The notes: generated by a model not told the origin, from the letters alone. Positions 1-9,908 are shown, numbered from the stretch's first letter. The stretch is 64,000 bases of DNA from Pseudothauera hydrothermalis (GCF_003345255.1 NZ_CP029331.1:1922001-1986000), one strand, 5' to 3'. Numbers and translations are program-made.

Positions 1-49
1 GACCGGTCAACGTGCACCGCAACAGACGCGCCCGGCTGCACGGGCTTCT

Positions 50-613
50 TTAGCGGTTGCAAACACCTCCAGCCACCAGGCGCGGCCGACCGCTGGCACT
101 GATGACGATCTGACGCACCGCGTGGCGATCACACACCGTCAGCGTGCCCATCTGTAGGGCTCCATCGAGCGTACGGGTCACGCCCGTAGGCAGGTAAGAC
201 ACATAGCTTTTCACCGGGGCGTTGCCGCGGATCGTCACCGGCGCCTCGCGCGCACCGCTCACACGGATACGCGCCTCTCCCGCATCCCTCTGGCCATTGC
301 CGTTTGCATCGACAAAAAGCAACCAGCCGTCCGTCCAATCGACGCCCTGCGCACAGAATTCGCCATCGGCGCTGGTGCATAAGGTCGACCGTCGTCCCCG
401 TTTGATCGCCTCCGAGCGCGCCAGAAAAAGCGCCGAGATCAGCTCGTTTGCCGCAGCCGATACTCGGGTGTTGCGCATCAGTGTATCGAACGCCGGGATC
501 GCGGCCGTAGCAAGCACTGCCAACACCGCGAGCGCCACCAACAACTCTACGAGGCTGAACCCCTTTGCGCCGCCGCTGCTATCGGCGCCGGAAGACGGCA
601 AAAGCCAAGACAT
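50..613 (-). CDS. GspH/FimT-family minor pseudopilin
   Basis: The product is a type IV pilin-like protein, probably a minor pseudopilin of a type IV pilus or type II secretion system. After a short leader the sequence reads GAKG followed by FSLVELLVAL, the class III prepilin peptidase site with the conserved Glu at +5. A hydrophobic helix follows, then a GspH/FimT-like globular region with two late cysteines. The ATG at 613 gives 187 aa; a GTG at 625 would add four residues and neither has a strong ribosome site. It stands alone in view, reading away from the tRNA genes. Whether it serves pili or secretion cannot be told from the sequence. Confidence 0.82.
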   Translation of the reverse strand: MSWLLPSSGADSSGGAKGFSLVELLVALAVLAVLATAAIPAFDTLMRNTRVSAAANELISALFLARSEAIKRGRRSTLCTSADGEFCAQGVDWTDGWLLFVDANGNGQRDAGEARIRVSGAREAPVTIRGNAPVKSYVSYLPTGVTRTLDGALQMGTLTVCDRHAVRQIVISASGRPRLVAGGVCNR

Positions 614-756
614 CGCCAGGCCCACAGCAAGACAATGACAAAAGAATCGTAGAACATGTCATCAACATTTCCATGACATTTTCTACGACGCTTCCAGGCA
701 TTGCCTGACTTTCGGGACTGCAGTGAAACAGATACGCGTGGCAGCGTAGACATGAA

Positions 757-788
757 AAAGCCGCGCACGTACCAACGTGGGCGGCTTT
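757..788 (-). terminator. Rho-independent terminator after tRNA-Val(CAC)
   Basis: A near-perfect 14-bp hairpin with an ACCA loop is followed, reading leftwards, by a run of five T. It lies about 45 bases beyond the 3' end of tRNA-Val(CAC) and so ends that transcript. Confidence 0.85.
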
Positions 789-830
789 CGAAACCGAAAT
801 AATTTCTTCGCCTCAGGCTATATATACCGG

Positions 831-905
831 TGGTGGGCGGTACTGGGATCGAACCAGTGACCCCTGCCGTGTGAAGGCAGTGCTCTACCGCTGAGCTAAC
901 CGCCC
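831..905 (-). tRNA. tRNA-Val (anticodon CAC)
   Basis: The reverse strand folds into a full cloverleaf. The acceptor arm is GGGCGGT paired with ACCGCCC, followed by an encoded CCA end. The D arm has GCTC...GAGC. The anticodon stem CTGCC/GGCAG encloses the loop TTCACAC, giving anticodon CAC, which reads GTG. The T arm contains GGTTCGATCCC. It has its own promoter and terminator and follows a second valine tRNA. Confidence 0.95.
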
Positions 906-923
906 TGCGGCGAAGAAATGATT

Positions 924-953
924 ATTTTAGTCAACGGACATTTTGCATGTCAA
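924..953 (-). promoter_or_regulatory. sigma70 promoter of tRNA-Val(CAC)
   Basis: On the reverse strand there is TTGACA, an 18-base spacer and TAAAAT, ending 18 bases before the mature 5' end of tRNA-Val(CAC). The -35 box is a perfect match and the -10 box matches 5 of 6. Confidence 0.75.
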
Positions 954-1060
954 GCAAAAAATCAGGGGGATCGCACTGCAGCAAAACGGCCAAGCAAAAC
1001 GTCCGACCGCAAGATAACGCATCGACCGCGCCACGCGGCGATCCAAAGAACAAAACAAAA

Positions 1061-1089
1061 CCCGGAACGGAACATCTCCGATATCCGGG
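1061..1089 (-). terminator. Rho-independent terminator after tRNA-Val(TAC)
   Basis: Interrupted hairpin: CCCGGA pairs with TCCGGG and inside it CGGA pairs with TCCG. Reading leftwards it is followed by TTTTGTTTTG. It sits 13 bases beyond the tRNA-Val(TAC) 3' end. Confidence 0.7.
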
Positions 1090-1101
1090 CTTTGTGGAAT
1101 T

Positions 1102-1177
1102 TGGTGGGTGCTGACGGGATCGAACCGCCGACATCCAGCTTGTAAGGCTAGCGCTCTACCAACTGAGCTAAGCACCC
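1102..1177 (-). tRNA. tRNA-Val (anticodon TAC)
   Basis: Cloverleaf on the reverse strand: acceptor GGGTGCT pairs with AGCACCC, CCA is encoded, and the anticodon stem CTAGC/GCTGG (one G-T pair) holds the loop CTTACAA, giving anticodon TAC for GTA. It begins 40 bases after the hupB stop. I see no convincing separate promoter, so it may be made with hupB and released by processing. Confidence 0.95.
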
Positions 1178-1184
1178 GGCCTGC

Positions 1185-1205
1185 GCTGCGAAAACAACCC
1201 GCAGC
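1185..1205 (-). other. hairpin between hupB and tRNA-Val(TAC)
   Basis: GCTGCG and CGCAGC can form a 6-bp stem around a 9-base loop just after the hupB stop. There is no T run, so it may be a weak terminator or an RNA-processing/stability element. Confidence 0.35.
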
Positions 1206-1217
1206 CAACGAAGCGCA

Positions 1218-1490
1218 TTAGTTTAGCGCATCTTTGAGCGCCTTGCCAGGGCGAAATTTAGGTACCTTGGCCGCCTTGATCTCGATGCTTTGGCCGGTTT
1301 GCGGGTTACGCCCGGCGCGCGCGGCACGTTCGCTTACATAAAAGGCCCCGAAACCCACCAGGGTCACCGTGTCATTGTCCTTGAGGGCCTGCTTGACCGC
1401 AGCCAGGGCGGCGTCGAGCGCCTTGCCGGCGGCAGTTTTGGATATCCCGGCCTCGGCCGCGATTTCATCGATCAGTTCCGACTTGTTCAC
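1218..1490 (-). CDS. hupB: DNA-binding protein HU-beta
   Basis: This is a 90-residue histone-like protein that binds and bends DNA as a dimer in the nucleoid. It has the usual HU length, an N-terminal helical part starting [10 protein letters not shown], and the signature GFGAF...[12 protein letters not shown]. The DNA-intercalating proline is at about residue 63 in GRNPQ. It lies directly downstream of lon, the arrangement found in many proteobacteria, where HU is also a Lon-related partner. It has its own strong promoter at 1596-1625, separated from lon by two terminators. Confidence 0.97.
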   Translation of the reverse strand: MNKSELIDEIAAEAGISKTAAGKALDAALAAVKQALKDNDTVTLVGFGAFYVSERAARAGRNPQTGQSIEIKAAKVPKFRPGKALKDALN

Positions 1491-1595
1491 TTACGCCCCC
1501 TTTCTTCCGATTCCATGGAATACGACAGAAAATCTACCAGCCCGACAGCAGGAAGCATTCGGAAGCGCCCCCGATGCGTGCCCACTCGCAGCGGC

Positions 1596-1625
1596 TTTAT
1601 AGTCCTGCCAAATCAAGCGTGTCAA
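1596..1625 (-). promoter_or_regulatory. strong sigma70 promoter of hupB
   Basis: On the reverse strand: TTGACA, an 18-base spacer, then TATAAA. This is the only good promoter between the lon terminators and hupB and leaves a leader of about 100 bases, in keeping with high expression of HU. Confidence 0.75.
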
Positions 1626-1644
1626 GAAAGAGCGGCCAAGCGAA

Positions 1645-1674
1645 AAACCCCATCCCACTGCGGAAGTGGGGTTT
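1645..1674 (-). terminator. second terminator hairpin between lon and hupB
   Basis: AAACCCCA pairs with TGGGGTTT around a 14-base loop that can itself pair partly (CCCACT/AGTGGG). Reading leftwards it is followed by several T. With the hairpin at 1704-1725 it forms a tandem stop between lon and hupB. Confidence 0.6.
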
Positions 1675-1703
1675 GTTTCTCTTGCCTCGCCAGAAAATTA
1701 AAA

Positions 1704-1725
1704 AGGCATGCCGGCCGACATGCCT
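1704..1725 (-). terminator. Rho-independent terminator of lon
   Basis: A 7-bp stem, AGGCATG/CATGCCT, with an 8-base GC-rich loop is followed leftwards by TTTTTAATTTT. It lies about 100 bases past the lon stop. Confidence 0.8.
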
Positions 1726-1828
1726 CAAGCGCGGGAGCACCTCGAAAAACCGACTGCGCGCCGCTGGCTTGGCACACGGACCGCTCGTGACGGTTCTTCG
1801 AGCCGCCCAGTCGATGATCGCCCGCCGG

Positions 1829-4249
1829 TCAATGGGCGCGAATTTTGGGCGCGCTGCCGTCCTCCATGGGTTGTGTGACCGTAGGCGCTTGTTGTTCTTC
1901 GACTTCTGGAAGCGGCTCTGGCGCACGCTCGAGGGCATGTTTGAGCACCTGGTCGATCCACTTCACCGGCAAGATCTCGATCGAGTTCTTGATGTTTTCC
2001 GGAATTTCGGCAAGGTCCTTGACGTTTTCTTCCGGAATCAGCGCAGTCGTGATCCCGCCGCGCACCGCTGCAAGCAGTTTTTCTTTCAAACCGCCAATGG
2101 CCAGCACTTCGCCGCGCAAGGTGATTTCGCCTGTCATGGCCACATCGCAACGCACCGGAATGCCGGTCAACACCGACACCAACGCAGTACAAATCGCCAC
2201 GCCGGCCGATGGACCGTCTTTGGGAATCGCACCTTCGGGCAGATGGATGTGAATGTCGCTCTTTTGATAGAAGTCGCCGTCGATACCCAGCGAGCGGGCG
2301 CGTTTGCGCACCACGGACAGGGCAGCCTGGATGGATTCTTGCATGACTTCGCCAAGCTTGCCGGTAGTCATCACCTTGCCTTTACCGGGCAGCACCACCG
2401 CCTCGACGGTGAGCAACTCACCCCCCACTTCGGTCCACGCCAACCCGGTGACCTGGCCGATCTGGTTTTCTTTTTCGGCCATGCCAAAGCTGTACTTGCG
2501 CACCCCCAGGTATTTATCCAGGTTCTTGGCATTGACTACGACTTTGCTGGCGCGCGCGCGCAACACTAGCGACTTGACCACTTTGCGGCAGATCTTGGAA
2601 ATTTCCCGCTCAAGACTGCGCACCCCCGCCTCGCGGGTGTAATAGCGCACCACGTCGCGCAGCGCCTCTTCGGTCACCGACAGTTCATCGCGTTTGAGCC
2701 CGTTGTTTTTCATCTGCTTGGGCAGCAGATAACGCTGGGCAATGTTGACCTTTTCGTCTTCGGTGTAGCCGGACAGGCGGATCACCTCCATGCGGTCGAG
2801 CAGCGGCGCCGGAATGTTCAGGGTATTGGCCGTGGCCACGAACATCACGTCGGAAAGATCGAAATCCACCTCGACATAATGATCCTGAAAGGCGTGGTTC
2901 TGCTCCGGGTCCAGAACTTCCAGCAGGGCCGATGATGGATCGCCACGGAAATCCTGGCCGAGTTTGTCCACTTCGTCGAGCAGAAACAGCGGATTCTTCA
3001 CCCCGACTTTGCTCATGTTCTGCAAAATCTTACCGGGCATGGAGCCGATGTAGGTGCGGCGATGGCCGCGAATCTCAGCCTCGTCACGCACACCCCCCAA
3101 TGCCATGCGTACGAACTTGCGGTTGGTCGCCTTGGCAATCGATTGCCCCAGAGAGGTTTTGCCGACCCCCGGCGGACCCACCAGGCACAGAATGGGCGCC
3201 TTGACCTTATCCACCCGCTGCTGGACGGCAAGATACTCGACGATGCGTTCTTTGACCCGTTCTAGGCCATAGTGGTCCTGATCGAGAATTTTCTCGGCTG
3301 CGGCCAAGTCTTTGCTGACACGGGATTTCTTTTTCCAGGGTAGGCCGATCAGCGTTTCGATATAGTTGCGCACCACGGTGGCTTCGGCGGACATCGGCGA
3401 CATCAGACGCAGCTTCTTGAACTCCGCCTGTGCTTTGGCGAGCGCATCCTTCGGCATGCCAGCGGCCTTGATCTTGCGCTCCATTTCCTCCAGATCGGCA
3501 CCCTCTTCGCCCTCGCCAAGCTCTTTCTGGATAGCCTTGACCTGCTCGTTGAGGTAGTACTCACGCTGGCTTTTTTCCATTTGGCGCTTGACGCGACCGC
3601 GGATGCGCTTTTCCACTTGCAGGATGTCCAACTCTGTTTCCAACAGGGTCAGCAAGCGCTCCAAGCGCTCGCCGATGTTGAACATCTCCAACACCTCTTG
3701 CTTTTGCTCCAGCTTGAGCGGCAGGTGTGCAGCGATGGTATCGGCCAGACGGCCTGCATCCTCGATGCCCGACAACGAGGCCAGGATTTCCGGCGGGATT
3801 TTTTTGTTGAGCTTTACGTACTGGTCGAACTGGCCGATGATGGCCCGACGCATGGCTTCGATCTCGTTGCTGCTCGCCTCGGGAGAGGCGATTGGCGTGA
3901 CCCGGGCAACAAATACGCTGCGCAGATCATCCACCGAATCAAGACGCGCGCGCTGCACACCTTCGACCAGCACTTTGATGGTGCCGTCAGGCAGTTTGAG
4001 CATCTGCAAAATATTGGCAATGCAGCCAATGTCGTAGAGATCCTCGGCGCTCGGCTCATCCTTGGCGGCAGACTTTTGCGCCACCAGCAGGATGCTTTTG
4101 CCCGCTTCCATGGCGTTTTCCAACGCTTTGATGGATTTCGGGCGACCTACGAAAAGCGGAATCACCATATGCGGAAAAACCACCACATCGCGCAGCGGCA
4201 GCAGCGGCAATTCCAGTTGTTCGTTGGGGAGATCAAGCGGGCCTGACAT
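1829..4249 (-). CDS. lon: ATP-dependent protease Lon
   Basis: Lon is a hexameric cytosolic AAA+ serine protease that degrades misfolded and regulatory proteins. The 806-aa product has the N-terminal substrate domain, Walker A GPPGVGKT at about 358-365, Walker [10 protein letters not shown], and a C-terminal protease domain with Ser681 in KDGPSAG and Lys724 in GGLKEK, the Ser-Lys dyad. An upstream in-frame start at 4294 exists, but the ATG at 4249 is preferred: GGAAAGGG precedes it and the protein then begins like other Lons. The upstream start would also lie inside the heat-shock-type promoter. The gene is last in the tig-clpP-clpX-lon block, and a 78-base gap to clpX carries its own promoter. 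Confidence 0.97.
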   Translation of the reverse strand: MSGPLDLPNEQLELPLLPLRDVVVFPHMVIPLFVGRPKSIKALENAMEAGKSILLVAQKSAAKDEPSAEDLYDIGCIANILQMLKLPDGTIKVLVEGVQRARLDSVDDLRSVFVARVTPIASPEASSNEIEAMRRAIIGQFDQYVKLNKKIPPEILASLSGIEDAGRLADTIAAHLPLKLEQKQEVLEMFNIGERLERLLTLLETELDILQVEKRIRGRVKRQMEKSQREYYLNEQVKAIQKELGEGEEGADLEEMERKIKAAGMPKDALAKAQAEFKKLRLMSPMSAEATVVRNYIETLIGLPWKKKSRVSKDLAAAEKILDQDHYGLERVKERIVEYLAVQQRVDKVKAPILCLVGPPGVGKTSLGQSIAKATNRKFVRMALGGVRDEAEIRGHRRTYIGSMPGKILQNMSKVGVKNPLFLLDEVDKLGQDFRGDPSSALLEVLDPEQNHAFQDHYVEVDFDLSDVMFVATANTLNIPAPLLDRMEVIRLSGYTEDEKVNIAQRYLLPKQMKNNGLKRDELSVTEEALRDVVRYYTREAGVRSLEREISKICRKVVKSLVLRARASKVVVNAKNLDKYLGVRKYSFGMAEKENQIGQVTGLAWTEVGGELLTVEAVVLPGKGKVMTTGKLGEVMQESIQAALSVVRKRARSLGIDGDFYQKSDIHIHLPEGAIPKDGPSAGVAICTALVSVLTGIPVRCDVAMTGEITLRGEVLAIGGLKEKLLAAVRGGITTALIPEENVKDLAEIPENIKNSIEILPVKWIDQVLKHALERAPEPLPEVEEQQAPTVTQPMEDGSAPKIRAH

Positions 4250-4272
4250 GTTTTTACCCTTTCCAAGACGCG

Positions 4273-4294
4273 TTGAGCCCAGATATGGGCTCAA
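4273..4294. repeat. perfect inverted repeat in the lon leader
   Basis: TTGAGCCCA and TGGGCTCAA form a perfect 9-bp stem with a GATA loop. There is no adjacent T run, so it is not a standard terminator. It overlaps the -10 region of the lon promoter and could be an operator or an RNA hairpin. Confidence 0.6.
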
Positions 4295-4308
4295 GCGATG
4301 ATTTCAAG
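4283..4308 (-). promoter_or_regulatory. sigma32-type heat-shock promoter of lon
   Basis: On the reverse strand there is CTTGAAA, 12 bases, then CCCATAT. Both boxes match the sigma32 consensus (CTTGAAA, CCCATnT) and the spacing is within the usual 11-16 bases. A start near 4276 would give a leader of about 27 bases. lon is a classic heat-shock gene. Confidence 0.72.
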
Positions 4309-4326
4309 CAACGCAGCAGAGCAGGG

Positions 4327-5595
4327 TCAGTTGGAGCCGGAAACTTTTTGCTGATCTGCGTAGATGAGCAAGGGTTTCGTGCCTTCCTCGATGGTGTTTT
4401 CGTCGATGACGACTTTTTTAACCGACTTCATCGTCGGCAGTTCGTACATGGTGTCCAGCAACGCAGCTTCCAATATGGAGCGCAGACCGCGTGCGCCGGT
4501 CTTGCGGCGAATGGCTTTACGCGCCACCGCATGCAGGGCGGCCGGGCGGAATTCGAGCTCGACGTTCTCCATCGCAAACAGCTTTTGATACTGCTTGACC
4601 AGCGCGTTCTTGGGTTCGACCAAAATCTTGATCAACGCCTCTTCATCGAGTTCCTGCAGCGTGGCAACCACCGGCAAACGGCCGACGAATTCGGGGATGA
4701 GGCCGAACTTAACCAGATCTTCCGGCTCTACCTGCCGGAAGGTTTCGGTCAGATTCTTGCCTTCACGGCTTCTGACTTCGGCGCCGAAACCGATCCCGGC
4801 TTTTTCAGTACGATTACGGATGATCTTGTCCAGGCCATCGAACGCACCGCCGCAGATGAACAGAATATTGGTGGTGTCGACCTGGATGAAATCCTGGTTG
4901 GGGTGTTTGCGCCCCCCTTGCGGCGGAATCGAGGCGACAGTGCCTTCGATCAGTTTGAGCAGCGCCTGCTGCACACCTTCACCCGACACATCGCGGGTAA
5001 TCGACGGGTTGTCAGACTTGCGCGAAATCTTGTCGATTTCATCGATGTATACGATGCCCTGCTGCGCTTTTTCGACATCGTACTCGCATTTTTGCAGCAG
5101 CTTTTGAATGATGTTCTCGACGTCCTCGCCCACGTAGCCAGCTTCGGTCAAGGTTGTGGCATCGGCCATCACAAAAGGCACATCGAGCACACGCGCCAAG
5201 GTCTGGGCGAGCAGCGTCTTACCGGAGCCGGTCGGCCCGATCAGCAGGATGTTGCTTTTGGAAAGTTCAACTTCGTCATGACGGCCCGCAATGTGGCGAA
5301 GGCGTTTGTAATGGTTATAAACCGCCACGGCAAGACTGCGTTTGGCCTGATTTTGGCCAATCACGTATTGATCGAGCGTGTCGCAAATTTCCTGTGGCGT
5401 GGGCAATTTCCCGCCAGCCGTCTCGACCGCGGTATCGCCCGCGATTTCGTCACGGATGATGTCATTGCACAGCTCGATGCACTCGTCGCAAATGAAAACA
5501 GACGGCCCCGCGATCAGCTTGCGGACCTCGTGCTGACTTTTGCCGCAGAACGAGCAGTAAAGCAGTTTATCGCTGCCCGATTTCTTTTCCGCCAT
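4327..5595 (-). CDS. clpX: ClpX, ATPase subunit of the ClpXP protease
   Basis: ClpX is the AAA+ unfoldase that feeds tagged proteins into ClpP. The 422-aa product has the N-terminal zinc-binding domain with Cys14, Cys17, Cys36 and Cys39, Walker A GPTGSGKT at 120-127, Walker B with Asp185-Glu186, and the ClpP-docking IGF tripeptide at 268-270. Length is the family norm. It starts 19 bases after the clpP stop, so the two are one transcript. Confidence 0.98.
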   Translation of the reverse strand: MAEKKSGSDKLLYCSFCGKSQHEVRKLIAGPSVFICDECIELCNDIIRDEIAGDTAVETAGGKLPTPQEICDTLDQYVIGQNQAKRSLAVAVYNHYKRLRHIAGRHDEVELSKSNILLIGPTGSGKTLLAQTLARVLDVPFVMADATTLTEAGYVGEDVENIIQKLLQKCEYDVEKAQQGIVYIDEIDKISRKSDNPSITRDVSGEGVQQALLKLIEGTVASIPPQGGRKHPNQDFIQVDTTNILFICGGAFDGLDKIIRNRTEKAGIGFGAEVRSREGKNLTETFRQVEPEDLVKFGLIPEFVGRLPVVATLQELDEEALIKILVEPKNALVKQYQKLFAMENVELEFRPAALHAVARKAIRRKTGARGLRSILEAALLDTMYELPTMKSVKKVVIDENTIEEGTKPLLIYADQQKVSGSN

Positions 5596-5614
5596 GTTAT
5601 TCCCCGCTTGGCTG

Positions 5615-6253
5615 TCAGGATTCGGAGCGGCTGGTCAAGACTTGATCCACCAGGCCGTACTCGACTGCAGCGGTTGCCGACATGAAGTTGTCTCGGTCGG
5701 TGTCTTTTTCGATTTGCTCGACTGTCTGCCCGGTGTGTTTGGCCAGCAATTCGTTGAGCCGACCGCGCAGATAGAGAATCTCGCGGGCGTGGATCTCGAT
5801 GTCCGACGCCTGACCCTGAAATCCGCCCAAAGGTTGATGGATCATCACCCGCGAGTTGGGCAGGCAGTAACGCTTGCCCTTTTCGCCGGCGGCCAGCAGA
5901 AAAGCGCCCATGCTGGCCGCTTGGCCAATGCAAAGCGTGCTGACATGCGGCTTGATGAACTGCATGGTGTCGTAAATCGCCATGCCCGCGCTGACCGAAC
6001 CGCCCGGGGAATTGATGTAGAAATGGATATCCTTGTCCGGGTTTTCCGACTCAAGAAAGAGCAACTGCGCGACGATCAGGTTGGCGGTGACATCATTGAC
6101 CGGGCCGACCAGGAACACCACCCGCTCCTTCAGGAGGCGCGAATAGATGTCGTAGGCGCGTTCGCCGCGCCCGCTCTGTTCGACCACCATCGGAACCAGG
6201 CCGAGACCGACCGGTTCCCAGGTGCTGCCATGCTGTGGTGTTCCGTTGTTCAT
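5615..6253 (-). CDS. clpP: ClpP, proteolytic subunit of ClpXP
   Basis: ClpP is a serine protease forming a double heptameric barrel. The catalytic triad is visible: Ser114 in GQAASMGAF, His139 in MIHQPLGG and Asp188 near the end. I chose the ATG at 6253 (212 aa) rather than the in-frame start at 6283, because the longer form would run into the tig stop and GAGCAGG stands just before the shorter one. It follows tig and precedes clpX, the conserved order. Confidence 0.97.
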   Translation of the reverse strand: MNNGTPQHGSTWEPVGLGLVPMVVEQSGRGERAYDIYSRLLKERVVFLVGPVNDVTANLIVAQLLFLESENPDKDIHFYINSPGGSVSAGMAIYDTMQFIKPHVSTLCIGQAASMGAFLLAAGEKGKRYCLPNSRVMIHQPLGGFQGQASDIEIHAREILYLRGRLNELLAKHTGQTVEQIEKDTDRDNFMSATAAVEYGLVDQVLTSRSES

Positions 6254-6272
6254 CGCCTGCTCTTTTCGCGGC

Positions 6273-7586
6273 TCAGGCCGCATTGCCCATCAATTCGTCA
6301 AAAGACACCGCCTTGTCAGTGGTCTTGGCCTCGGCGACCGCCCAGGAGACGACGTTGTCTTCGATGACCACCGCTTCGGCCTGCGCCAAGCGCTCCGGCT
6401 GCGCATAGTACCAGCGTACCAGCTCTGCCGGGTCTTCGTAGCTTTGCGCCATCTCTTCGATCAGCGCACGGATCTGCTCCGGCTTGGCGTGCAAGTCCTT
6501 GCTCTTGACCAGTTCTGCCATGATCAGACCCAGCTTGACACGGCGCACGGCCTGGTCGGTGAACCAGCTCGTATTGACTGGAATATCTTTGGCTTTGATC
6601 CCACGCGCCTCCAGGTCGCGCTTGGCATTTTCGGCCAACTGCCGGGCTTCGGCTTCGACCAGCGCCTTGGGCACCTCGATCGGATTGGCCGCCAGCAGAG
6701 CTTCCATGACCTGCTCCTTGAGCCGCGCCTGAATACGCCGTTTCACCTCACGCTGCAGACTGGTCTTGACCTCCTCACGCAGCTTGGCCACATCACCGTC
6801 GGCCACACCCAGCGCACGCGCAAAATCGGCGTCGATTTCGGGCAGACGGGGTGCCTCGACCTTCTTGAGATGCACCTCGAACTGTACCGTCTGGCCGGCC
6901 AGATGCGCGGCATGGTAGTCCTCCGGGAAGGTCATATCGAAAACCTTGTGCTCGCCCGCCTTGAGACCGAGCACCGCGTCCTCGAACGCTTTGAGCATGA
7001 CGCCGCCGCCGAGCACGAAGGCATAGTCTTGTGCCTGACCACCCTCGAACGGCTCGCCATCTTTACGGCCGGTGAAATCGACCGTGACCCGGTCGCCGTC
7101 TTCGGCGGCCTTGTCGAGCGCTTCGAAAGTGGTGCGCTGCTTGCGCAGCACTTCCAGCGTCTTATCGACCTCGGCATCGCCCACCTCCAACACCGGGCGT
7201 TCGATTTCGCGGTCTTTCAGCTCTGCCGGAACGATCTCGGGATAGACCTCGAACACAGCGGTGAACTCCAGTTTATCGGTGTTCGCATCGTTTTCGGGCT
7301 GTTTCGGTTCGATGCGCGGATAACCTGCCACACGCAAGTTCTGTTCCCGGACTTGCTCGATGAATGCTTTTTCGACCGCCGCGCCGATCGCCTCGGAACG
7401 CGCCTGTGCGCCATGAGTCTGCTCGACGAGCTTCATCGGCACCTTGCCCGGACGAAACCCTGGCATTTTGACCGAGCGGGCCAAGCGCTTGAGGCGAACA
7501 GCCACTTCCTGCTCGATCGTAGCCATCGGTACGGACATGTCGATACGGCGCTCGAGCGCGCTTTGCGATTCCTGGTTGGTTTGCAT
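6273..7586 (-). CDS. tig: trigger factor, ribosome-associated chaperone
   Basis: Trigger factor binds nascent chains at the ribosome exit and has peptidyl-prolyl isomerase activity. The 437-aa product contains the ribosome-binding signature GFRPGKVP near residue 45, a central FKBP domain ([14 protein letters not shown] to FPEDY) and a long helical C-terminus. The ATG at 7586 gives the normal length; the frame stays open to 7682 but the extra residues do not look like the family. It is the first gene of the block. No clear promoter match stands out upstream. Confidence 0.96.
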   Translation of the reverse strand: MQTNQESQSALERRIDMSVPMATIEQEVAVRLKRLARSVKMPGFRPGKVPMKLVEQTHGAQARSEAIGAAVEKAFIEQVREQNLRVAGYPRIEPKQPENDANTDKLEFTAVFEVYPEIVPAELKDREIERPVLEVGDAEVDKTLEVLRKQRTTFEALDKAAEDGDRVTVDFTGRKDGEPFEGGQAQDYAFVLGGGVMLKAFEDAVLGLKAGEHKVFDMTFPEDYHAAHLAGQTVQFEVHLKKVEAPRLPEIDADFARALGVADGDVAKLREEVKTSLQREVKRRIQARLKEQVMEALLAANPIEVPKALVEAEARQLAENAKRDLEARGIKAKDIPVNTSWFTDQAVRRVKLGLIMAELVKSKDLHAKPEQIRALIEEMAQSYEDPAELVRWYYAQPERLAQAEAVVIEDNVVSWAVAEAKTTDKAVSFDELMGNAA

Positions 7587-7756
7587 TAAACGATCCCTAA
7601 GAAGTCCATTGATTGCGCCCTGGGCGCGGCGCTGAAAAGTGGTGACCGATGCAGCGCTCAGGCCAAAGGTGAGCGGACGCATGTTGCAGAAAAACGCTCA
7701 TTCTAACACAGCCCTGGGGGCTTCCATCCAGCGTAAATCAAGGACCAAAATGCGCC

Positions 7757-7778
7757 AACCCCCCTTCCGAGCGGGGTT
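7757..7778. other. hairpin in the tig-prkA gap
   Basis: AACCCC and GGGGTT form a 6-bp stem followed on the forward strand by TTTTCG. It looks like a small terminator, but no gene ends here on the forward strand. It may stop stray transcription before prkA. Confidence 0.3.
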
Positions 7779-7807
7779 TTCGCTAGAACAATCACCCGCG
7801 GAACTCG

Positions 7808-7823
7808 TGGCCTGCCCTTCGCT
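7808..7823 (+). promoter_or_regulatory. sigma54-type promoter upstream of prkA
   Basis: TGGC, then G, then GCT reads as a -24/-12 element with exactly ten bases between the GG and GC pairs, as sigma54 requires. The -12 half is TTCGCT rather than TTGCT. Transcription would begin about 75 bases before prkA. The E. coli orthologue yeaG is known to be NtrC/sigma54-controlled. A sequence at 7743-7756 (ACCAAAATGCGCC) loosely resembles an NtrC site, about 50 bases upstream. Confidence 0.5.
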
Positions 7824-7908
7824 CTCACGAGTAACGCCCACACGACCGGACATGTAGCGGATATACCGCAGCACGGGCCGGCCCCGACGATGACAGAGGA
7901 GCGGCGAC

Positions 7909-9831
7909 ATGAGCATTTTCAACGCCTACCAAACGCGCTTCGAATCCGCCCGTGAAGAAGAGATGTCGATCCAGGAGTATCTGGAGCTCTGCCGGCATGA
8001 CCGTTCGGCCTATGCCACCGCCGCAGAGCGGATGCTGATGGCCATCGGCGAACCCGAGTTGGTCGACACCCGCCTCGACCCCCGCCTGTCGCGCATTTTC
8101 TCTAACAAGGTGCTGCGCCTGTATCCGGCGTTTCGAGATTTCTACGGCATGGAGGAGGTCATCGAACAGATCGTGTCGTACTTCCGACACGGTGCTCAGG
8201 GGCTGGAGGAAAAGAAACAAATCCTCTACCTGCTCGGCCCGGTCGGAGGCGGCAAGTCTTCGCTGGCAGAGAAACTCAAGAGCCTGATCGAAAAAGTTCC
8301 CTTTTACGCCATCAAGGGTTCGCCGGTGCATGAGTCGCCGCTGGGACTATTCGATCCTGAAGAAGACGGCGCACTGCTCGAAGACGATTTTGGTATCCCG
8401 CGGCGCTACCTCAACACCATCATGAGTCCGTGGGCAGTCAAGCGCCTGCACGAGTTCGGCGGCGATATCACCAAATTCCGCGTGATCAAGCTGCGCCCTT
8501 CGGTGTTACGCCAGATTGCGGTGGCCAAGACTGAGCCGGGCGACGAGAACAACCAGGACATCTCCTCGCTGGTTGGCAAGATCGATATCCGCAAACTGGA
8601 ACGCTATTCCCAGGACGATCCGGATGCTTACAGTTACTCCGGCGGTCTATGCCTGGCCAACCGAGGTTTGCTGGAGTTCGTGGAGATGTTCAAGGCACCG
8701 ATCAAGGTGCTGCACCCGCTGCTTACCGCCACCCAGGAGGGCAACTACAAGGGCACCGAGGGCTTCGGGGCGATTCCCTTCGACGGCATCGTGATGGCGC
8801 ATTCGAATGAATCCGAGTGGGTGGCCTTCAAGAACAACAAGAACAACGAAGCCTTCCTCGACCGCATCTTCACCGTCAAGGTGCCCTATTGCCTGCGAGT
8901 GTCGGACGAAGTCCGCATCTACGAAAAGCTGCTCGCCAACAGTTCGCTGTCCGAAGCGCCCTGCGCGCCCGACACCTTGCGCATGATGGCGCAGTTTGCG
9001 GTGCTTTCCCGGCTCAAAGAACCGGAAAACTCCAGCATCTACTCAAAAATGCGGGTCTATGATGGCGAAAACCTCAAAGACACCGACCCCAAGGCCAAGA
9101 GCTTCCAGGAATATCGGGACTACGCCGGCGTAGACGAAGGCATGACCGGGCTGTCGACCCGTTTTGCCTTCAAAGTGCTGTCGCGCGTGTTCAACTTTGA
9201 CCACCGCGAAGTCGCCGCCAACCCGGTGCATCTGATGTACGTGCTCGAACAGCAGATCGAACAGGAGCAATATCCGCCCGAAGTCGAAGCACGCTACCTG
9301 GGCTTTGTCAAAGAATTTTTGGCGCCCCGCTACGCCGAGTTCATCGGCAAGGAGATCCAGACCGCTTACCTGGAAAGCTATTCCGAGTACGGCCAAAACA
9401 TTTTCGACCGATATTGCACCTATGCCGATTTCTGGATTCAGGATCAGGAGTTCCGCGATCCGAACACCGGCGAAATCCTCGACCGTAACGCGCTCAACGA
9501 CGAGCTGGAAAAGATCGAAAAACCGGCCGGAATCAGCAACCCTAAGGACTTCCGCAACGAAGTGGTCAACTTCGTCTTGCGCGCACGGGCCAAAAACGGC
9601 GGCAAGAATCCCAGCTGGACCAGCTACGAGAAGCTACGCGCGGTGATCGAGAAAAAGATGTTCTCCAACACCGAGGACCTTTTGCCAGTGATCAGCTTCA
9701 ATGCCAAAGCCAGCGCCGACGAGCAGAAAAAACACCAGGACTTCGTCAATCGCATGATCGAAAAAGGCTACACCGAAAAGCAGGTGCGCCTGCTATGCGA
9801 ATGGTATTTGCGGGTCCGCAAGAGCACTTGA
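7909..9831 (+). CDS. prkA: PrkA family AAA+ serine protein kinase (YeaG)
   Basis: The 640-aa product is a cytosolic AAA+ ATPase of the PrkA/YeaG family, described as a serine kinase (some Bacillus work suggests protease activity) and needed for survival in nitrogen starvation and stationary phase. Walker A GPVGGGKS lies at 110-117. The C-terminal PrkA domain includes the stretch from about residue 420. A GAGGAG ribosome site stands before the ATG. It is the first gene of the conserved prkA-yeaH-spoVR operon. Confidence 0.95.
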   Translation: MSIFNAYQTRFESAREEEMSIQEYLELCRHDRSAYATAAERMLMAIGEPELVDTRLDPRLSRIFSNKVLRLYPAFRDFYGMEEVIEQIVSYFRHGAQGLEEKKQILYLLGPVGGGKSSLAEKLKSLIEKVPFYAIKGSPVHESPLGLFDPEEDGALLEDDFGIPRRYLNTIMSPWAVKRLHEFGGDITKFRVIKLRPSVLRQIAVAKTEPGDENNQDISSLVGKIDIRKLERYSQDDPDAYSYSGGLCLANRGLLEFVEMFKAPIKVLHPLLTATQEGNYKGTEGFGAIPFDGIVMAHSNESEWVAFKNNKNNEAFLDRIFTVKVPYCLRVSDEVRIYEKLLANSSLSEAPCAPDTLRMMAQFAVLSRLKEPENSSIYSKMRVYDGENLKDTDPKAKSFQEYRDYAGVDEGMTGLSTRFAFKVLSRVFNFDHREVAANPVHLMYVLEQQIEQEQYPPEVEARYLGFVKEFLAPRYAEFIGKEIQTAYLESYSEYGQNIFDRYCTYADFWIQDQEFRDPNTGEILDRNALNDELEKIEKPAGISNPKDFRNEVVNFVLRARAKNGGKNPSWTSYEKLRAVIEKKMFSNTEDLLPVISFNAKASADEQKKHQDFVNRMIEKGYTEKQVRLLCEWYLRVRKST

Positions 9832-9893
9832 GCGCGGTCCCGGTCTGACGCATCGCCGATGAGGCCGAAGACACGACGATAGGCCACTGACAC

Positions 9894-9908
9894 GGCCGGC
9901 GCCCGGCC
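9894..9908 (+). other. GC hairpin between prkA and yeaH
   Basis: GGCCGG and CCGGCC form a 6-bp stem with a 3-base loop in the 112-base gap. It may adjust mRNA stability between the two genes. Confidence 0.3.

Noticed and set aside
7757-7778. terminator hairpin as sign of a small RNA gene upstream of prkA
   Set aside because: No promoter or conserved stem-loop structure is visible before it on the forward strand; left as a low-confidence hairpin.
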